64,000 nucleotides of DNA from Paraburkholderia caffeinilytica (GCF_003368325.1 NZ_CP031466.1:62001-126000), one strand, 5' to 3'; shown: positions 35,413 through 44,289, numbered from the stretch's first letter. Program-made: numbers and translations. The notes: generated from the letters alone by a model not told the origin.

Positions 35413-35778
35413 TTAGTGCCTCCGCCGCCCAGCTGGTTTGGCCAGTCTTTCGCAGAGTTCTGCCACGACGTCAGTTACCCAAACGAGGTCCTCTTCGCCA
35501 AGCTTTGTCAAATGTTCATTCAAGGTGTTTGCGGCATCGAGCGCCCTTGGGGAACTCGGTCCTATCAGTTTCGTGAGCGGAACTGCATAGAGACTTGCGA
35601 GGGCAATTAGACGAGGCAGTGTTGGCCAGTTGGTTCCTCGCTCAAATCGACTAATGGTTTCTGAAAATACGCCCAACTCTGCGGCAACCTGCTCCTGCGT
35701 CAGACCAGCTTCGGTTCTGGCCAAAGCCAACGCGCGTCCCAGCCTCCGGACAAATTTTTCTTCATCAATTGTCACCAC
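35413..35778 (-). CDS. XRE-family repressor
   Basis: The 121-aa protein has a lambda Cro/CI-type helix-turn-helix at residues 12-65 (LGRALALARTEAGLTQEQVAAELGVFSETISRFERGTNWP) and an extra helical C-terminus (ALDAANTLNEHLTKLGEEDLVWVTDVVAELCERLA). Two palindromic operators begin 15 bases upstream of its start, so it most likely represses itself and possibly the divergent unknown gene at 36167. It marks the left side of the mobile island. The same arrangement (XRE gene, twin operators, divergent member of the 36167 family) is found at 41.1-42.1 kb. Confidence 0.85.
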   Translation of the reverse strand: MVTIDEEKFVRRLGRALALARTEAGLTQEQVAAELGVFSETISRFERGTNWPTLPRLIALASLYAVPLTKLIGPSSPRALDAANTLNEHLTKLGEEDLVWVTDVVAELCERLAKPAGRRRH

Positions 35779-35792
35779 AGGGGCATCACCTC

Positions 35793-35809
35793 ATGTTGGA
35801 AGTCAACAT
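35793..35809. promoter_or_regulatory. Operator 1 of the XRE repressor
   Basis: ATGTTGGAAGTCAACAT is a perfect palindrome with 6-bp arms (ATGTTG/CAACAT) around five bases. It overlaps the expected promoter/leader of the XRE gene. Confidence 0.8.
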
Positions 35810-35849
35810 GAATCGTCTACTTGGCGGCCGCTTCTGGTAACATCACAAA

Positions 35850-35866
35850 ATGTTGGGTGGCAACAT
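35850..35866. promoter_or_regulatory. Operator 2 of the XRE repressor
   Basis: ATGTTGGGTGGCAACAT has the same arms and spacing as operator 1, 57 bp away. A third half-site ATGTTG is at 35870-35875. No other feature is visible in the gap up to 36166. Confidence 0.8.
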
Positions 35867-36166
35867 ATTATGTTGATTTTTTCGCCTGATGTTGCCCGGA
35901 AGCGGTCCGGCTTGGCATGCGAGAGCTCAGATGCCCTTGCAACAGGTGGTCCTCTGTCGTCTCAATTGTGTAGTTTTGGGGTGTCCGCGTTGCTAGGCGT
36001 GGGTCATCTGCGTGCCCCCTCTCACGCATGCGTGAGCGCGACTAGAGAAACCGGAACGAGGTTCGTTGGTTGTCTGTCTGTGGATTCCTTTCCGCTGGAC
36101 TGCAGCGAAGACCGCGTGCCCGCCGGGCAGTTCGCTGGTAATGAAAGCATTTGAGGTAGTGGCTGT

Positions 36167-36643
36167 ATGTTTGTGACGAGTGAAATTAACCGTGTGCCTG
36201 CGTTGAACGTGCCTTTCGGCGGGTTGCCTGGCAGGGGGGTGTGGTCAGCGGTTCAACAACTTCTACCGCGGGACGTCCTGATTCTCAGGGTGTCGCGGGC
36301 GCGCTCGCGGGCCGTCCCGACCATCGTGATGCTGGATCTGCCCGAAACGGCTGCGACGCTTGAGCAGTTCGTCGAAGGGGAGGTCGTCCTGCGCGACGCG
36401 GCCATACTGAGTACGAGGCTCGCACGGGAAGTCGACCAGTGGACGCTCGAACCGCTGAGCGAGATCCGGGTCGGGGTGACCGAGTACGAACATCGCGGGA
36501 CAGGCGAGCTGCTGCTGACGGTAACCCGGTTCACAACGGCCGCGGGGCGCACGTTATCGGTTCCGTACGCCATGGCGGCAAAGCCTGCACGTGGCAGACG
36601 GCTCTGGCGCGCGAAGGCGCCGGCCGCAGCGGCCCGTTGCTGA
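36167..36643 (+). CDS. Unknown island protein, family A, copy 1
   Basis: ATG 36167 (158 aa). This protein and the one at 41072-41503 are clear paralogues. Both begin MF-x-x-x-x-x-NR-x-P and share a block LILRVS...RA-V-P with later blocks LEQFVEGEVVLRDAAILSTR, LEPLSEIRVGVTEYE, VTRFTTAAGRTLSVPYAMA and ARGRRLW (copy 1 spelling). The leaders match too: GAGGTAG then GGCTGTATG here, GAGGTAG then CTGCTTATATG in copy 2, which supports both starts. The fold seems mixed alpha/beta and cytoplasmic. I recognise no known family. Each copy faces an XRE repressor with twin operators. Confidence 0.65.
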   Translation: MFVTSEINRVPALNVPFGGLPGRGVWSAVQQLLPRDVLILRVSRARSRAVPTIVMLDLPETAATLEQFVEGEVVLRDAAILSTRLAREVDQWTLEPLSEIRVGVTEYEHRGTGELLLTVTRFTTAAGRTLSVPYAMAAKPARGRRLWRAKAPAAAARC

Positions 36644-36706
36644 CTATGGCTTGCCGTGGAGGCGCATCTGGACGGGGGGCAGAGCAGGGCCTCTGAGAAG
36701 CCGGAC

Positions 36707-37234
36707 ATGCTGCCGCGCCAACGGGGTGGCAGTGTACTGTATCTCGATTTCGACGGGGTGCTTCATCCGGAGGACGTCTGGCGACGGCCGCGCACCGGAC
36801 CGTATGTCGCGAGCCCACCGGGCCATGCACTGTTCGAACACGCGGCGCTGCTCGCGCGCTGCCTCGAACCTTACCCTGAGCTGCGCATCGTGCTGTCCAC
36901 GAGCTGGGTGCGGGTGTTCCGCAGCGTTCGCAAGGCGGCCCACCGTCTGCCGCCGGAACTGCGCCGACGCGTGGTGGGCGCGACCTTTCACCGCCGGATG
37001 GATCCGGAGTGGTACCGGTCCATGCCGCGTGGTGTGCAGGTCTGGGGCGACGTGTGCCGGCGGCGGCCCGAGGCGTGGCTCGCGCTCGACGATGACGACG
37101 CAGGCTGGCCGGCGGTGTGCCGGAGCCATCTGGTGCGCACCGATCCGGTGCTGGGCATCAGCGCGCCGGCGGTCCTCATGGATGTGCAGACGCGGCTCGT
37201 GGCGCTCTACCGGTCAGGAGAGGACCAGCCGTGA
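36707..37234 (+). CDS. HAD-like domain protein (RNA-repair-associated HAD type)
   Basis: The start is uncertain: ATG 36707 has GAGAAG at a suitable distance, while a GTG at 36656 is in frame. The protein begins close to VLYLDFDGVLHPEDVW, the first HAD motif with nucleophile Asp and the following Asp. LRIVLSTSWVRVF is motif II (Ser/Thr), and WLALDDDDAGWP carries the acidic motif IV. This layout fits the HAD domains seen in Swiss-army-knife RNA-repair proteins and similar stand-alone proteins in mobile DNA. Activity would be phosphatase-like. It follows the unknown family A gene in the same direction. Confidence 0.65.
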   Translation: MLPRQRGGSVLYLDFDGVLHPEDVWRRPRTGPYVASPPGHALFEHAALLARCLEPYPELRIVLSTSWVRVFRSVRKAAHRLPPELRRRVVGATFHRRMDPEWYRSMPRGVQVWGDVCRRRPEAWLALDDDDAGWPAVCRSHLVRTDPVLGISAPAVLMDVQTRLVALYRSGEDQP

Positions 37235-37298
37235 TAATCCGCCTTATCGCGGCCAGCGCGCAACCGTTACGGCCGGCGCGGTTTTGTGAGGGACGGAC

Positions 37299-37547
37299 AT
37301 GAGCAGGCGCAGACGACCGGTGCAGTTTCCGGACGAGCCATCCGAAGCACTGCGGGCGCGCCTGCGGCGTGTCGCGCAGGCGACCCGCGACGACGCGCGT
37401 CAGGCCGCCACCGTGCCGTTTCCCGCGCATGTGAGCGTGCTCGCCGGGCCGCTCCGTCGTCGGCCCGCGCGCTCGCCGGGCGCTGGGTCGCAGCCGGCCG
37501 GCTGCGTGGGACCGGCTCCGGACGCGGACGACGACGGTGGGCAATGA
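37299..37547 (+). CDS. Small conserved protein, paralogue of the gene at 28367
   Basis: ATG 37299 follows GAGGGAC. The 82-aa protein has a basic start (MSRRRRPVQFPDEP), the helix LRARLRRVAQATRDDARQAA and the signature VPFPAHVSVLAGPLRRRP shared with the 73-aa protein at 28367-28588. The C-terminus differs and is Gly/Asp-rich. It sits in a run of small island genes, all in the same direction. Function is unknown. Confidence 0.55.
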   Translation: MSRRRRPVQFPDEPSEALRARLRRVAQATRDDARQAATVPFPAHVSVLAGPLRRRPARSPGAGSQPAGCVGPAPDADDDGGQ

Positions 37548-37635
37548 ACAATCCGGCAGGCGGCGTGGATGGCCGGTGGCCCGCGACAGCGGGCGGGTGG
37601 TCCAGGTCGCTTCAATATGAAGCAGGAGCGAACAG

Positions 37636-38028
37636 ATGCTGAATGTCAAACGGACCGGTCGCCGCGCCGGGCCGCCGTGTCCCGGGAACGGCGCGCCGCC
37701 GTTGCCCGATCCGGTTGTCATTGCCGGCGATGTGCCTGCGTGCACGCCGGCAGGGTCGGTTGCACCGCCCATGCGAATTCCCGTTGCCCGCTGCGAGCAG
37801 ATCGGGCCGCACGCGGCCCAACTCCGGAAGGCGCTCGGACCTTCGGCTGCGGAAGTGGCGCGAGGCTGTGGCGTATCCAGCGTCACACTGTCGCAGTGGG
37901 AGCGGGGAGCGTTCCCGAAGGCGCTCACGGGGCAACAGCTTCGTGCCTGGGAACGCGCGCTCCTGCTTGCGCCGGGGCAACTGCTGGAATCACTGAAAGG
38001 AAAGGCGGATGCTGCGGATCACGGTTGA
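37636..38028 (+). CDS. XRE/helix-turn-helix protein
   Basis: ATG 37636 is preceded by AGGAG. The 130-aa protein has a Pro/Gly/Ala-rich N-terminus of about 55 residues, then a helix-turn-helix: IGPHAAQLRKALGPSAAEVARGCGVSSVTLSQWERGAFPKAL, and a further helix (LRAWERALLLAPGQLLESL). It resembles phage-type or antitoxin-type DNA-binding proteins. Its last codons overlap the start of the next gene at 38009, suggesting coupled translation. Confidence 0.65.
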   Translation: MLNVKRTGRRAGPPCPGNGAPPLPDPVVIAGDVPACTPAGSVAPPMRIPVARCEQIGPHAAQLRKALGPSAAEVARGCGVSSVTLSQWERGAFPKALTGQQLRAWERALLLAPGQLLESLKGKADAADHG

Positions 38029-38446
38029 ACTGCTGCCCGGCGGACGGGAAAGCGGGAAGCGTGTCGTCGCGACGGCGGATATCGCGCGGGTGCGTGACGG
38101 AGCGCTCGCCGATTATGCAGTGGTGCTGGACGATGCGGTACTCGGTGAGGTGGGAGAGCGGGCGATCGTGCGCAGTTATCCGAGATGGGCCGCCAGCGTG
38201 TGGGACCTCGTTGCGCGCTGTCTTGCTGCCGCACTGAATCAGGGCCGCGACGGGTTGCCGCCGCGACCGGCACAGCCGGAGGTCACGGTTCGCGTGAACG
38301 ACGCAGGCTTCCGCTATGTGCGTCTTGACGAAATTCCCGAGCCCGCCAGAACGTTCTTCGACCAGGCGCTCTCCGGTTCGGGCATCCCCGATCACGGCTG
38401 TGCTTACGCGCACGACTGGTTCGACTTTCTTGGCGGTCAACGCTGA
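38009..38446 (+). CDS. Unknown island protein coupled to the helix-turn-helix gene
   Basis: The 145-aa protein overlaps the end of the preceding gene by 20 bases and has a ribosome site (GGAAAGGCGG). It starts LRITVELLPGGRESGKRVVATADIARV, a beta-strand pattern seen in small mobile-element proteins, then AIVRSYPRWAASVWDLVARCLAAAL and ends with HDWFDFLGGQR. No family or catalytic motif is recognised. Overlap with a DNA-binding protein gene could indicate a two-protein module such as a toxin/antitoxin pair; there is no direct evidence for this. Confidence 0.5.
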   Translation: MLRITVELLPGGRESGKRVVATADIARVRDGALADYAVVLDDAVLGEVGERAIVRSYPRWAASVWDLVARCLAAALNQGRDGLPPRPAQPEVTVRVNDAGFRYVRLDEIPEPARTFFDQALSGSGIPDHGCAYAHDWFDFLGGQR

Positions 38447-38450
38447 TGGC

Positions 38451-38576
38451 ATGGGCCAACGCACACGCGGACCAGCGGTCCGGGCCTGTGAGCGGTGCGG
38501 ATCGCATGTCTGGAGTGCGGGACGGACGGACAGTCCTGCCTGCGCGATATTTCGCCGGCAGGGCAACGCTACGTGA
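38451..38576 (+). CDS. Possible 41-aa zinc-ribbon-like peptide
   Basis: This short frame starts just after the previous stop and encodes RACERCGSHVWSAGRTDSPAC, containing C-x-x-C plus a third Cys, a possible small metal-binding knuckle. No clear ribosome site is visible. It may be real or part of degraded sequence before the recombinase remnant. Confidence 0.3.
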   Translation: MGQRTRGPAVRACERCGSHVWSAGRTDSPACAIFRRQGNAT

Positions 38577-38580
38577 ATGA

Positions 38581-39714
38581 ATTGCGTCGTGTGTCGGGCG
38601 AGCTTCGCTGGCAGGTCTGCTTGGATGCGCGCGCTGCGGACGCCGCTTGTCGGTAGCCTATACTGGACGCACACCGCGACCGGTCTACCGATGCTATCGC
38701 TTTGACCTGCCACCGAAGTGCATGAGCTTCGGTGGCTCTCGCATAGACGCCGCGATCGCGAGAGAACTGATGCGTGTCGTGGAGTCATTGGCGATTGAGG
38801 CGGCCTTGCAGGCCGAGCAAATGCATATGGACAGCCTGAATGAGCAGCGTCGCATCATCGAGCTCGACCTGCAGCAGGCTCAGTACGAAGCCACGCTGGC
38901 AAAGCGACGCTACGCCGCCTGCGACCCCGATAACCGTTTGATTGCCGCGCAGTTAGAGAAGAACTGGGAAGCGGCGTTGCGTCGTGTACAGGCCTGCCAG
39001 GCACGTCTGGAGAGGGCGCGCACACCATCGCCAGCCAGCCCTGCTCCTGACTTTGCCAAGCTTGCCGAGGACCTCGACGTCGCCTGGAATGCTCCAGGTG
39101 TCATCATGCGCATGCGCCAGCAACCGGTTCGGGCGCTGATCGTCGATATCGTTGCGGACGTGGATGAGACGACGCGTGAAGTTATTCTCACGATTCACTG
39201 GCAAGGCGGCCAGCATTCACAGTTGCGCATCCGCAAGCCCAAGACAGGGGAACACGGATGCAGCACATCTGACGAAGCGCTCGCAGTTGTCCGCAGCATG
39301 GTTACCCGATGGTCTGATCAGGATATCGCCGCATCGCTAAACCGGATGGGAATACGGACGGGCCAAGGCAAGAGCTGGACTGCGCATCGGGTTAGATCCG
39401 TACGGCACGTGCGTGACATCCACGCCTATAGATCGGCTGAGAAGGATGGTGACTGGTTGACGATGTCCGAGGCAGCGGAAGTGCGTGGCGTCACCAATCA
39501 TGTGATCCGCCGCCTGATCAAGGACCGAATTCTGCCCGCCGAGCAAGTAATGCCCGACGCTCCATGGCAAATCCGTGCAAGCGACTTGCATACCGAGGCG
39601 GTGGGTGTCGCGCTGACCACCCGGAAGCTTCGCCCGTGTCGCAGCGTCATCGAAGGGCAACTCCCAATAGTTTATCGAGGATTCAGAAGGCGGTGCACAA
39701 TGAACGCCCCGTAG
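38581..39714 (+). pseudogene. C-terminal part of a large serine recombinase
   Basis: The frame opens at 38581, after a TGA, with GRASLAGLLGCARCGRRLSVAYTGR and later YRCYRFD, the zinc beta-ribbon of large serine recombinases (C-x-x-C...C...C). A coiled-coil stretch (LNEQRRIIELDLQQAQYEATLAKRRY) and a C-terminal DNA-binding part (MSEAAEVRGVTNHVIRRLIKDR) follow. The N-terminal catalytic domain with the nucleophile Ser is absent. This is the remaining half of an integrase or transposase that probably once mobilised part of the island. Confidence 0.75.
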
Positions 39715-40063
39715 CTACACCGCGCAGTGCGCGCTCGGCAATCCGATTGTCGATCTCGGCCTAGCCATCACTGCAATAGTAGACGAGCGCAGGCCAGCGA
39801 TTCAATGAGTACTGGATCGCTTTGGTGGTGTTCGATTTCGCGGAGAGTGTAAGAAGCGTCGCCTCGAACCGCCGCTTCATGTCTTCGAGCAGCGGCACAG
39901 CCCTGTCCCGGCTAACGCGCGGTCGTACTTCAGGCGGCTTGCCACGAATGGGCTCTTCGATGCGATAGAGTGCGCCGGTGCGCTCGAGCGGCTCGCTGGT
40001 GACCGGCGATGGCCGAATAGCGTGCAGTCGGTCACTCGTGTCGGTCGCAGCCGATGATTGCAT
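39705..40063 (-). pseudogene. IS66-family transposase remnant
   Basis: The minus strand encodes a stretch typical of IS66 TnpC: ERTGALYRIEEPIRGKPPEVR, LSAKSNTTKAIQYSLNRWPAL and YYCSDG, then an in-frame TAG followed by AEIDNRIAERALRGVA. Only this middle portion of the transposase is present, so it is an old fragment. Confidence 0.75.
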
Positions 40064-40172
40064 CTTCTACGCAAGGCGGGGAACGGTACAAATCCGACGC
40101 TTACGAGCTGATAGCTTTCCACGGTAGTGTTCGCTTGCTGGCCCGCTCCAACCTGTCGCCGGAGTTGAACTA

Positions 40173-40616
40173 TCAGGCGACGTAGCCACCGTGCATGAAT
40201 TGCACCGCCCGCAGGACATCATCCGGGCGGTCAAGTGCGCCCATTGGGGCGACGGGCTCGCCTTCATGATTGCCCCTGCCTGCAATCCATCCGTTCGGAA
40301 AATGAAACCAGGCTGCGATCGTCCAAGGTTCGTATCGAGGGCCAAACACCGCAAGAATGTCCCGAATGACCGGCAATGGCTGGCACGTGACATCGAACTG
40401 ATAGCCCGCAAAGTATTCCGCGTGATCCCAGGTCACGCTGAAAATCCGGCGACTTTTCTTCCAGTCCCTTGCCGGTTGGTCACGGTCAGCCGGAGGCGCA
40501 CTCTGGCGCGCGTTAATCTGCTGAGCCGTGAGCCATATACCTGAGGCCAGGATCTCTCTACGTATTGCCTCATTGCGGCGTTGTCTGTCTCCAGTGATCT
40601 GACGTAGATGTCTCAT
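40173..40616 (-). CDS. Unknown protein, possibly MbcA/ParS-like at its C-terminus
   Basis: From ATG 40616 the product is 147 aa: MRHLRQITGDRQRRNEAIRREIL, a basic linker, FSVTWDHAEYFAGYQFD, then LPVIRDILAVFGPRYEPWTIAAWFHFPNGWIAG and ALDRPDDVLRAVQFMHGGYVA. The end has the general pattern of the MbcA/ParS toxin-binding domain of Xre-type antitoxins (W-x-x-x-PN...L..P..V..A), but the match is loose. It stands alone between the IS66 remnant and family A copy 2. Nothing is recognisable in 40617-41071. Confidence 0.5.
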   Translation of the reverse strand: MRHLRQITGDRQRRNEAIRREILASGIWLTAQQINARQSAPPADRDQPARDWKKSRRIFSVTWDHAEYFAGYQFDVTCQPLPVIRDILAVFGPRYEPWTIAAWFHFPNGWIAGRGNHEGEPVAPMGALDRPDDVLRAVQFMHGGYVA

Positions 40617-41071
40617 GATTGTCCCGATGTAGGGTACGCGCGTTTCCGTCTCCGGACGCAGAAGCGTCTGAAGCCCGACCGGTTCATTGCCCTGCGTCAG
40701 CTCGCACCGTTCGCTCGTCGGCACAGTTTTGCCGACGAGCAACGGTGCTGCCTCACGCTGCGGGGAAGGTGCACGCCTGGCAGTCGACGGCATCACGCAC
40801 AGGGCGGGGGAAGACGCAGGATTCGCCACGAACCGTACCGCTCGCGCCACGCACTGCCTGGTCAGGCGACTGACAGCGACGGGCGGATGTCTAGACGATT
40901 GTCACCGTCTTCGAGTGATGCACCGATGGGGAGTCCGGATGCTGTAGCCTGCGTCCGCCATACCTGGGACGACCGGCCGCGGCGGCAGCGCCGTTGATTG
41001 CCTCCTCTATGACGGCCATTTGACCTGTCAATGTGCGGCGGGTGCACCGTGCTCGCGGTCCTGCCGAACGC

Positions 41072-41503
41072 CTACCACACGCGCCTGCCGCGGGCGTAGC
41101 GCGTCGCAAGACCATGCGGCACGGAAAAGCTTCGCCCTGCTGACGTCGTGAACTGCGTCACCACCAGCCACGCCTGGTCGCTCTCGTTGAATTCGGTTGC
41201 ACCAACCCTGATCTCGCTCAGGGGATCCAGATACCAGTCCTCGACCGGACACCCATGACGCGTACTCACTACCGCGGCCCCGCGCAGCACGGTGTTGCCT
41301 TCGAGAAACTTGTCCAGCGACGCCGCTCCGGACCTGAGGTCCGTCCAGATCACGCCGGGGACCCCACGCGCACGCTTCTCCGACACTCTCAGTACCAGCA
41401 GGTCGCCGGATGTCCACTGCTCCGCGGCCATCCATACGCCTGCAACTTCGCCGGCCATCGTCGACTGAAGCGGCAGCCGGTTTTCATTCCGAATCAGAAA
41501 CAT
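41072..41503 (-). CDS. Unknown island protein, family A, copy 2
   Basis: I start at ATG 41503 because the sequence upstream (GAGGTAG, ten-base gap) and the first residues (MFLIRNENRLP) match copy 1 at 36167. The 143-aa product shares with it LLVLRVSEKRARGVP, LDKFLEGNTVLRGAAVVSTR, LDPLSEIRVGATEFN, VVTQFTTSAGRSFSVPHGLA and ARGRRVW. It is divergent from an XRE gene with twin operators, as is copy 1, but the module is inverted. Function unknown; a regulated accessory or defence-like pair is possible. Confidence 0.65.
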   Translation of the reverse strand: MFLIRNENRLPLQSTMAGEVAGVWMAAEQWTSGDLLVLRVSEKRARGVPGVIWTDLRSGAASLDKFLEGNTVLRGAAVVSTRHGCPVEDWYLDPLSEIRVGATEFNESDQAWLVVTQFTTSAGRSFSVPHGLATRYARGRRVW

Positions 41504-41724
41504 ATAAGCAGCTACCTCAAATTCACTACGCGCGGCAGCCCCTGAAACCTGGCAGATGTATCGCCCGCCCGGATCGGCTCGGCGACGAGACACATGCAAC
41601 TGCATGGGACCGCCTTGCTTCAATAAGCGGCCCGCCCTTTGAATAGGCGCGGGTGTCGCTGTGCTATCAAAAATGGCCGAAACAATTTGCACATGCGGGT
41701 TTGAGCCAGTCAAAAAGAGATTAA

Positions 41725-41742
41725 TTCCCAGTTCACTGGGAA
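41725..41742. promoter_or_regulatory. Operator 1 of the second XRE repressor
   Basis: TTCCCAGTTCACTGGGAA is a perfect palindrome with 8-bp arms around two bases, about 70 bp before the XRE start. Confidence 0.8.
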
Positions 41743-41770
41743 GACAAATTATAGCGCCAAAGCGAAAGTT

Positions 41771-41788
41771 CTCCCATTTCACTGGGAG
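41771..41788. promoter_or_regulatory. Operator 2 of the second XRE repressor
   Basis: CTCCCATTTCACTGGGAG has the same layout as operator 1 (one mismatched pair), 46 bp away. It overlaps the ribosome site GGGAGAG of the XRE gene, so binding would block both transcription and translation start. Confidence 0.75.
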
Positions 41789-41795
41789 AGAATGT

Positions 41796-42125
41796 TTGGA
41801 GTTGGCCGAAATCTTCGGTGCTGTCCTGCGTGAACATCGCCTTCGCGCCGAATTGACACAGGAGCAACTTGCGTTCGAGGCCGATATACGGCGGAACTAC
41901 GTCAGTATGCTGGAACTTGGTCAGCACCAGCCGACGTTGACGATGCTGTTTGCACTCGCGGGCGCGTTGCAATGCTCCCCCAGCGATCTCCTTTCTGATG
42001 TTGAGAAACAATTGACCAGAGCGCGTCCCGCAAGGCGACGCCATCCGACGCGGGCCAGGGCACGGGTGACGGCATCGACTGTTGAAGTGAAACCTTCCCG
42101 CGCCAGGGCGAAGGGCCGTGCCTAG
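41796..42125 (+). CDS. XRE-family repressor, second copy of the module
   Basis: I place the start at TTG 41796, just after GGGAGAG, because an earlier ATG at 41661 would put both operators inside the coding region. The 109-aa protein has a helix-turn-helix (FGAVLREHRLRAELTQEQLAFEADIRRNYVSMLELGQHQP) and a basic C-terminal tail rich in Arg and Ala. It differs in subfamily from the XRE protein at 35413, although the modules are organised alike. Autorepression through the two upstream palindromes is likely. The 268 bases before the next gene hold nothing recognisable. Confidence 0.75.
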   Translation: MELAEIFGAVLREHRLRAELTQEQLAFEADIRRNYVSMLELGQHQPTLTMLFALAGALQCSPSDLLSDVEKQLTRARPARRRHPTRARARVTASTVEVKPSRARAKGRA

Positions 42126-42393
42126 TGTCCAGATGCAGGCACAAAGGGAGCAACGGGAAGCAACTCCGCTCACCCAGGTCTGTACCGCGGCTGCGGCAGA
42201 ACGCGATTGCGAAGGTTCTGCGCCGTTCCGACACGTGAGTGTCCACTCTTGACCGGCCGAGGCGATGATCAGCGCGGTGCGGCACAGGCCCGGGGGAGGG
42301 GCTCGCCCTTATGACCGCCTTTCGCAGGGGACCTTCTGCCCAAGAGCCACTCCGTCGCCCGGCGGAGTCCCCGAAACATAACCGGAACAGCAA

Positions 42394-43725
42394 ATGATCC
42401 CAGTCTTCCCGATGCCGAACGAACTCGCTGCCGGGCATCGGGGCCGCATTCAGTGGGTCAATGGGTGTAGGGATGAAAGCGAGGTGATGAGGTTGATCAC
42501 GGGCGCGGTAGTCGAGCGCGGATTCGATCCGACAGGGATGTCGCGCTTGAATCAGCAGGCGATAGTTTCAGAAATGGATTGTCGCGACTACGCACGAAGA
42601 CACTCCATACTGGCTAACGTTCGAGTTGCAGCGAGTGGGGGTAACGAAGTTTACGGTGGTGAAGGAAGAACGCTGCGTCATCCAAAGCACTCCGGAATGT
42701 CATTCGGGAGAACCGTCGCGCATTGCTGCACACACTGTATTGTGGAAGATCTGCAGCAGGTCGGCTTTTCGTGGTACCGGCGATACCATCATCTGTTCGG
42801 GGTGGATTGGTGTGTCGTACACGGCGCCCGGTTATCGGCGGTTGACAACACCATGCCTTTTATGTGCCTGCCGCACATATGGCTATTTAGAAACAAGCTG
42901 AAGCCGCGAAAGGGTGCCGCGGAAGAATTGCCGAACGGAGGATTCTTGCGGCGGTTCTCGGACATCTCCGTGATGCTATTGGACCGGGCACACCCTTTTC
43001 CGATGCGTAGTATCCACGGCACACTCGCGCATCGGGCCGCTGATATGGGATTGCGACCAACTCGCGACGGCGGCTTTGGCTACGGTGCAAGGCCACTGAT
43101 CAGCGACCATCTATCTGGGCAGGTTGGGGCAGTCTGGCTGCAAGAGCATGTGCCTGGCTGGGAAAAGAAGCATCCTTTTTCGTTCTTTTACCAGATCGAT
43201 GCCGTGGCTGCTGTGACGAAAGGGAGCGCCAGCGGCGCAGCTTATATTGTCGCGATGGCGGCATTATATGAGACCGCAGAGGCGGCGATGCAGGATGTCT
43301 CCTTGTCCGAAGCGCAGGACAAGTATCCGTCGTCGGCTTCTTACGGACGTATCGATACATGGAGTCGCAAGTTCCTCAGAGAATGTGCGCAGTGCTACGA
43401 CCAGTTGGCGGCGTTTTCCCGGCGGCTCGATCTTCAACCGATAGATGTGGAAAAAATCCTTGCGTCGTTTGGTTTGCCCAACCTGAACGAGCGTGAACCC
43501 TCAAATCAATGGGCGGCACTGATCCGCTTCTGCTCTGGCGAGCGTTTCGGTGCTGCGTGCATCGCGGAACAAGTGGAAAAAGAGGAAGTCAAAGCGCTGT
43601 TGCGAAGATGTGGCGGGCATGTCATGCAGGCGATAAGGATCTTAAGAAAGGATTTTCTCGAACTGCGAAGACCGTCAGAGGAGCGAAGATCATGCCACGT
43701 ATTTATCAGTGGGCGGCCGGTGTGA
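42394..43725 (+). CDS. tniQ: TniQ-family target-selection protein (copy a)
   Basis: The 443-aa protein has the TniQ N-terminus (FPMPNELAAGHRGRIQWVNG) and zinc finger: HCCTHCIVEDLQQVGFSWYRRYHHLFGVDWCVVHGARL, with C-x-x-C, the YRR-x-HHL-x-GV segment and the final C-x-x-H. TniQ/TnsD proteins bind a target site and recruit TnsC. The C-terminal 250 residues, which would read the target DNA, match nothing I know. It is separated from tnsA by a 686-base gap with a terminator, so it is transcribed apart from tnsABC. It may direct the element to a site class different from that chosen by copy b. Confidence 0.8.
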   Translation: MIPVFPMPNELAAGHRGRIQWVNGCRDESEVMRLITGAVVERGFDPTGMSRLNQQAIVSEMDCRDYARRHSILANVRVAASGGNEVYGGEGRTLRHPKHSGMSFGRTVAHCCTHCIVEDLQQVGFSWYRRYHHLFGVDWCVVHGARLSAVDNTMPFMCLPHIWLFRNKLKPRKGAAEELPNGGFLRRFSDISVMLLDRAHPFPMRSIHGTLAHRAADMGLRPTRDGGFGYGARPLISDHLSGQVGAVWLQEHVPGWEKKHPFSFFYQIDAVAAVTKGSASGAAYIVAMAALYETAEAAMQDVSLSEAQDKYPSSASYGRIDTWSRKFLRECAQCYDQLAAFSRRLDLQPIDVEKILASFGLPNLNEREPSNQWAALIRFCSGERFGAACIAEQVEKEEVKALLRRCGGHVMQAIRILRKDFLELRRPSEERRSCHVFISGRPV

Positions 43726-44261
43726 AAAATTGTGGATGAGGCGATCTCATCTATCGACTGCTTCTAAATATATTTGATCCACAGGTGACCGAATCTACAC
43801 CCGTTCCAATAGATCGATTCCGCGGAAATCTGCCCGCAATCCCGTGTATGTCGGTTCCTGAATCCCGCAAAAAAGCAATCGGTGGCACGTAATACCCGCT
43901 TCTCGTCGACGCGGTGCATGAGCACATGCTGGCAGAGTCGACCGTCTCCCTAAACCCTGACAGATAGGACGTCAGTGGGTTCGTTCTGCTTTCTAAGCTG
44001 CTCCGCTGGAAGAGTTCAGGGAGCCAAATCGCATTCTTCAAAATCTGGTGATAAAGCGCATCGATCGCGGTATCGTGTCTTCGTGACGAGGCGATGCTTT
44101 CGGTCGCGGTGCATACTGACTTCAGTTGTCCGAGGAATCGGATCCTCGTCCCGGCCTCGTGGCGCGCGATGCAAACGATGGGTACATCGGCAGTATTAAG
44201 GAAGCCGATAAGGAGGTGCACCGTCCTTCTGATCAAGCACACTTTTTGGAACACAAACGAA

Positions 44262-44289
44262 AAAACGCCAACCACAAAATTGGCGTTTT
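44262..44289. terminator. Bidirectional terminator between tniQ-a and tnsA
   Basis: AAAACGCCAA (44262-44271), loop CCACAAAA, TTGGCGTTTT (44280-44289), with A and T runs on both sides. The remainder of the 43726-44411 gap shows no gene I can support. Confidence 0.8.

Noticed and set aside
41020..41040. TGTCA-type motif considered as the left end of the Tn7-like element
   Set aside because: No series of related repeats follows and no match to the right-end motifs was found.
43723..44000. TGTGAAAAATTGTGG after tniQ-a considered as a transposon end
   Set aside because: No inverted match to the 50041-50190 repeats; only the shared CTGACAG is present and in the wrong orientation.
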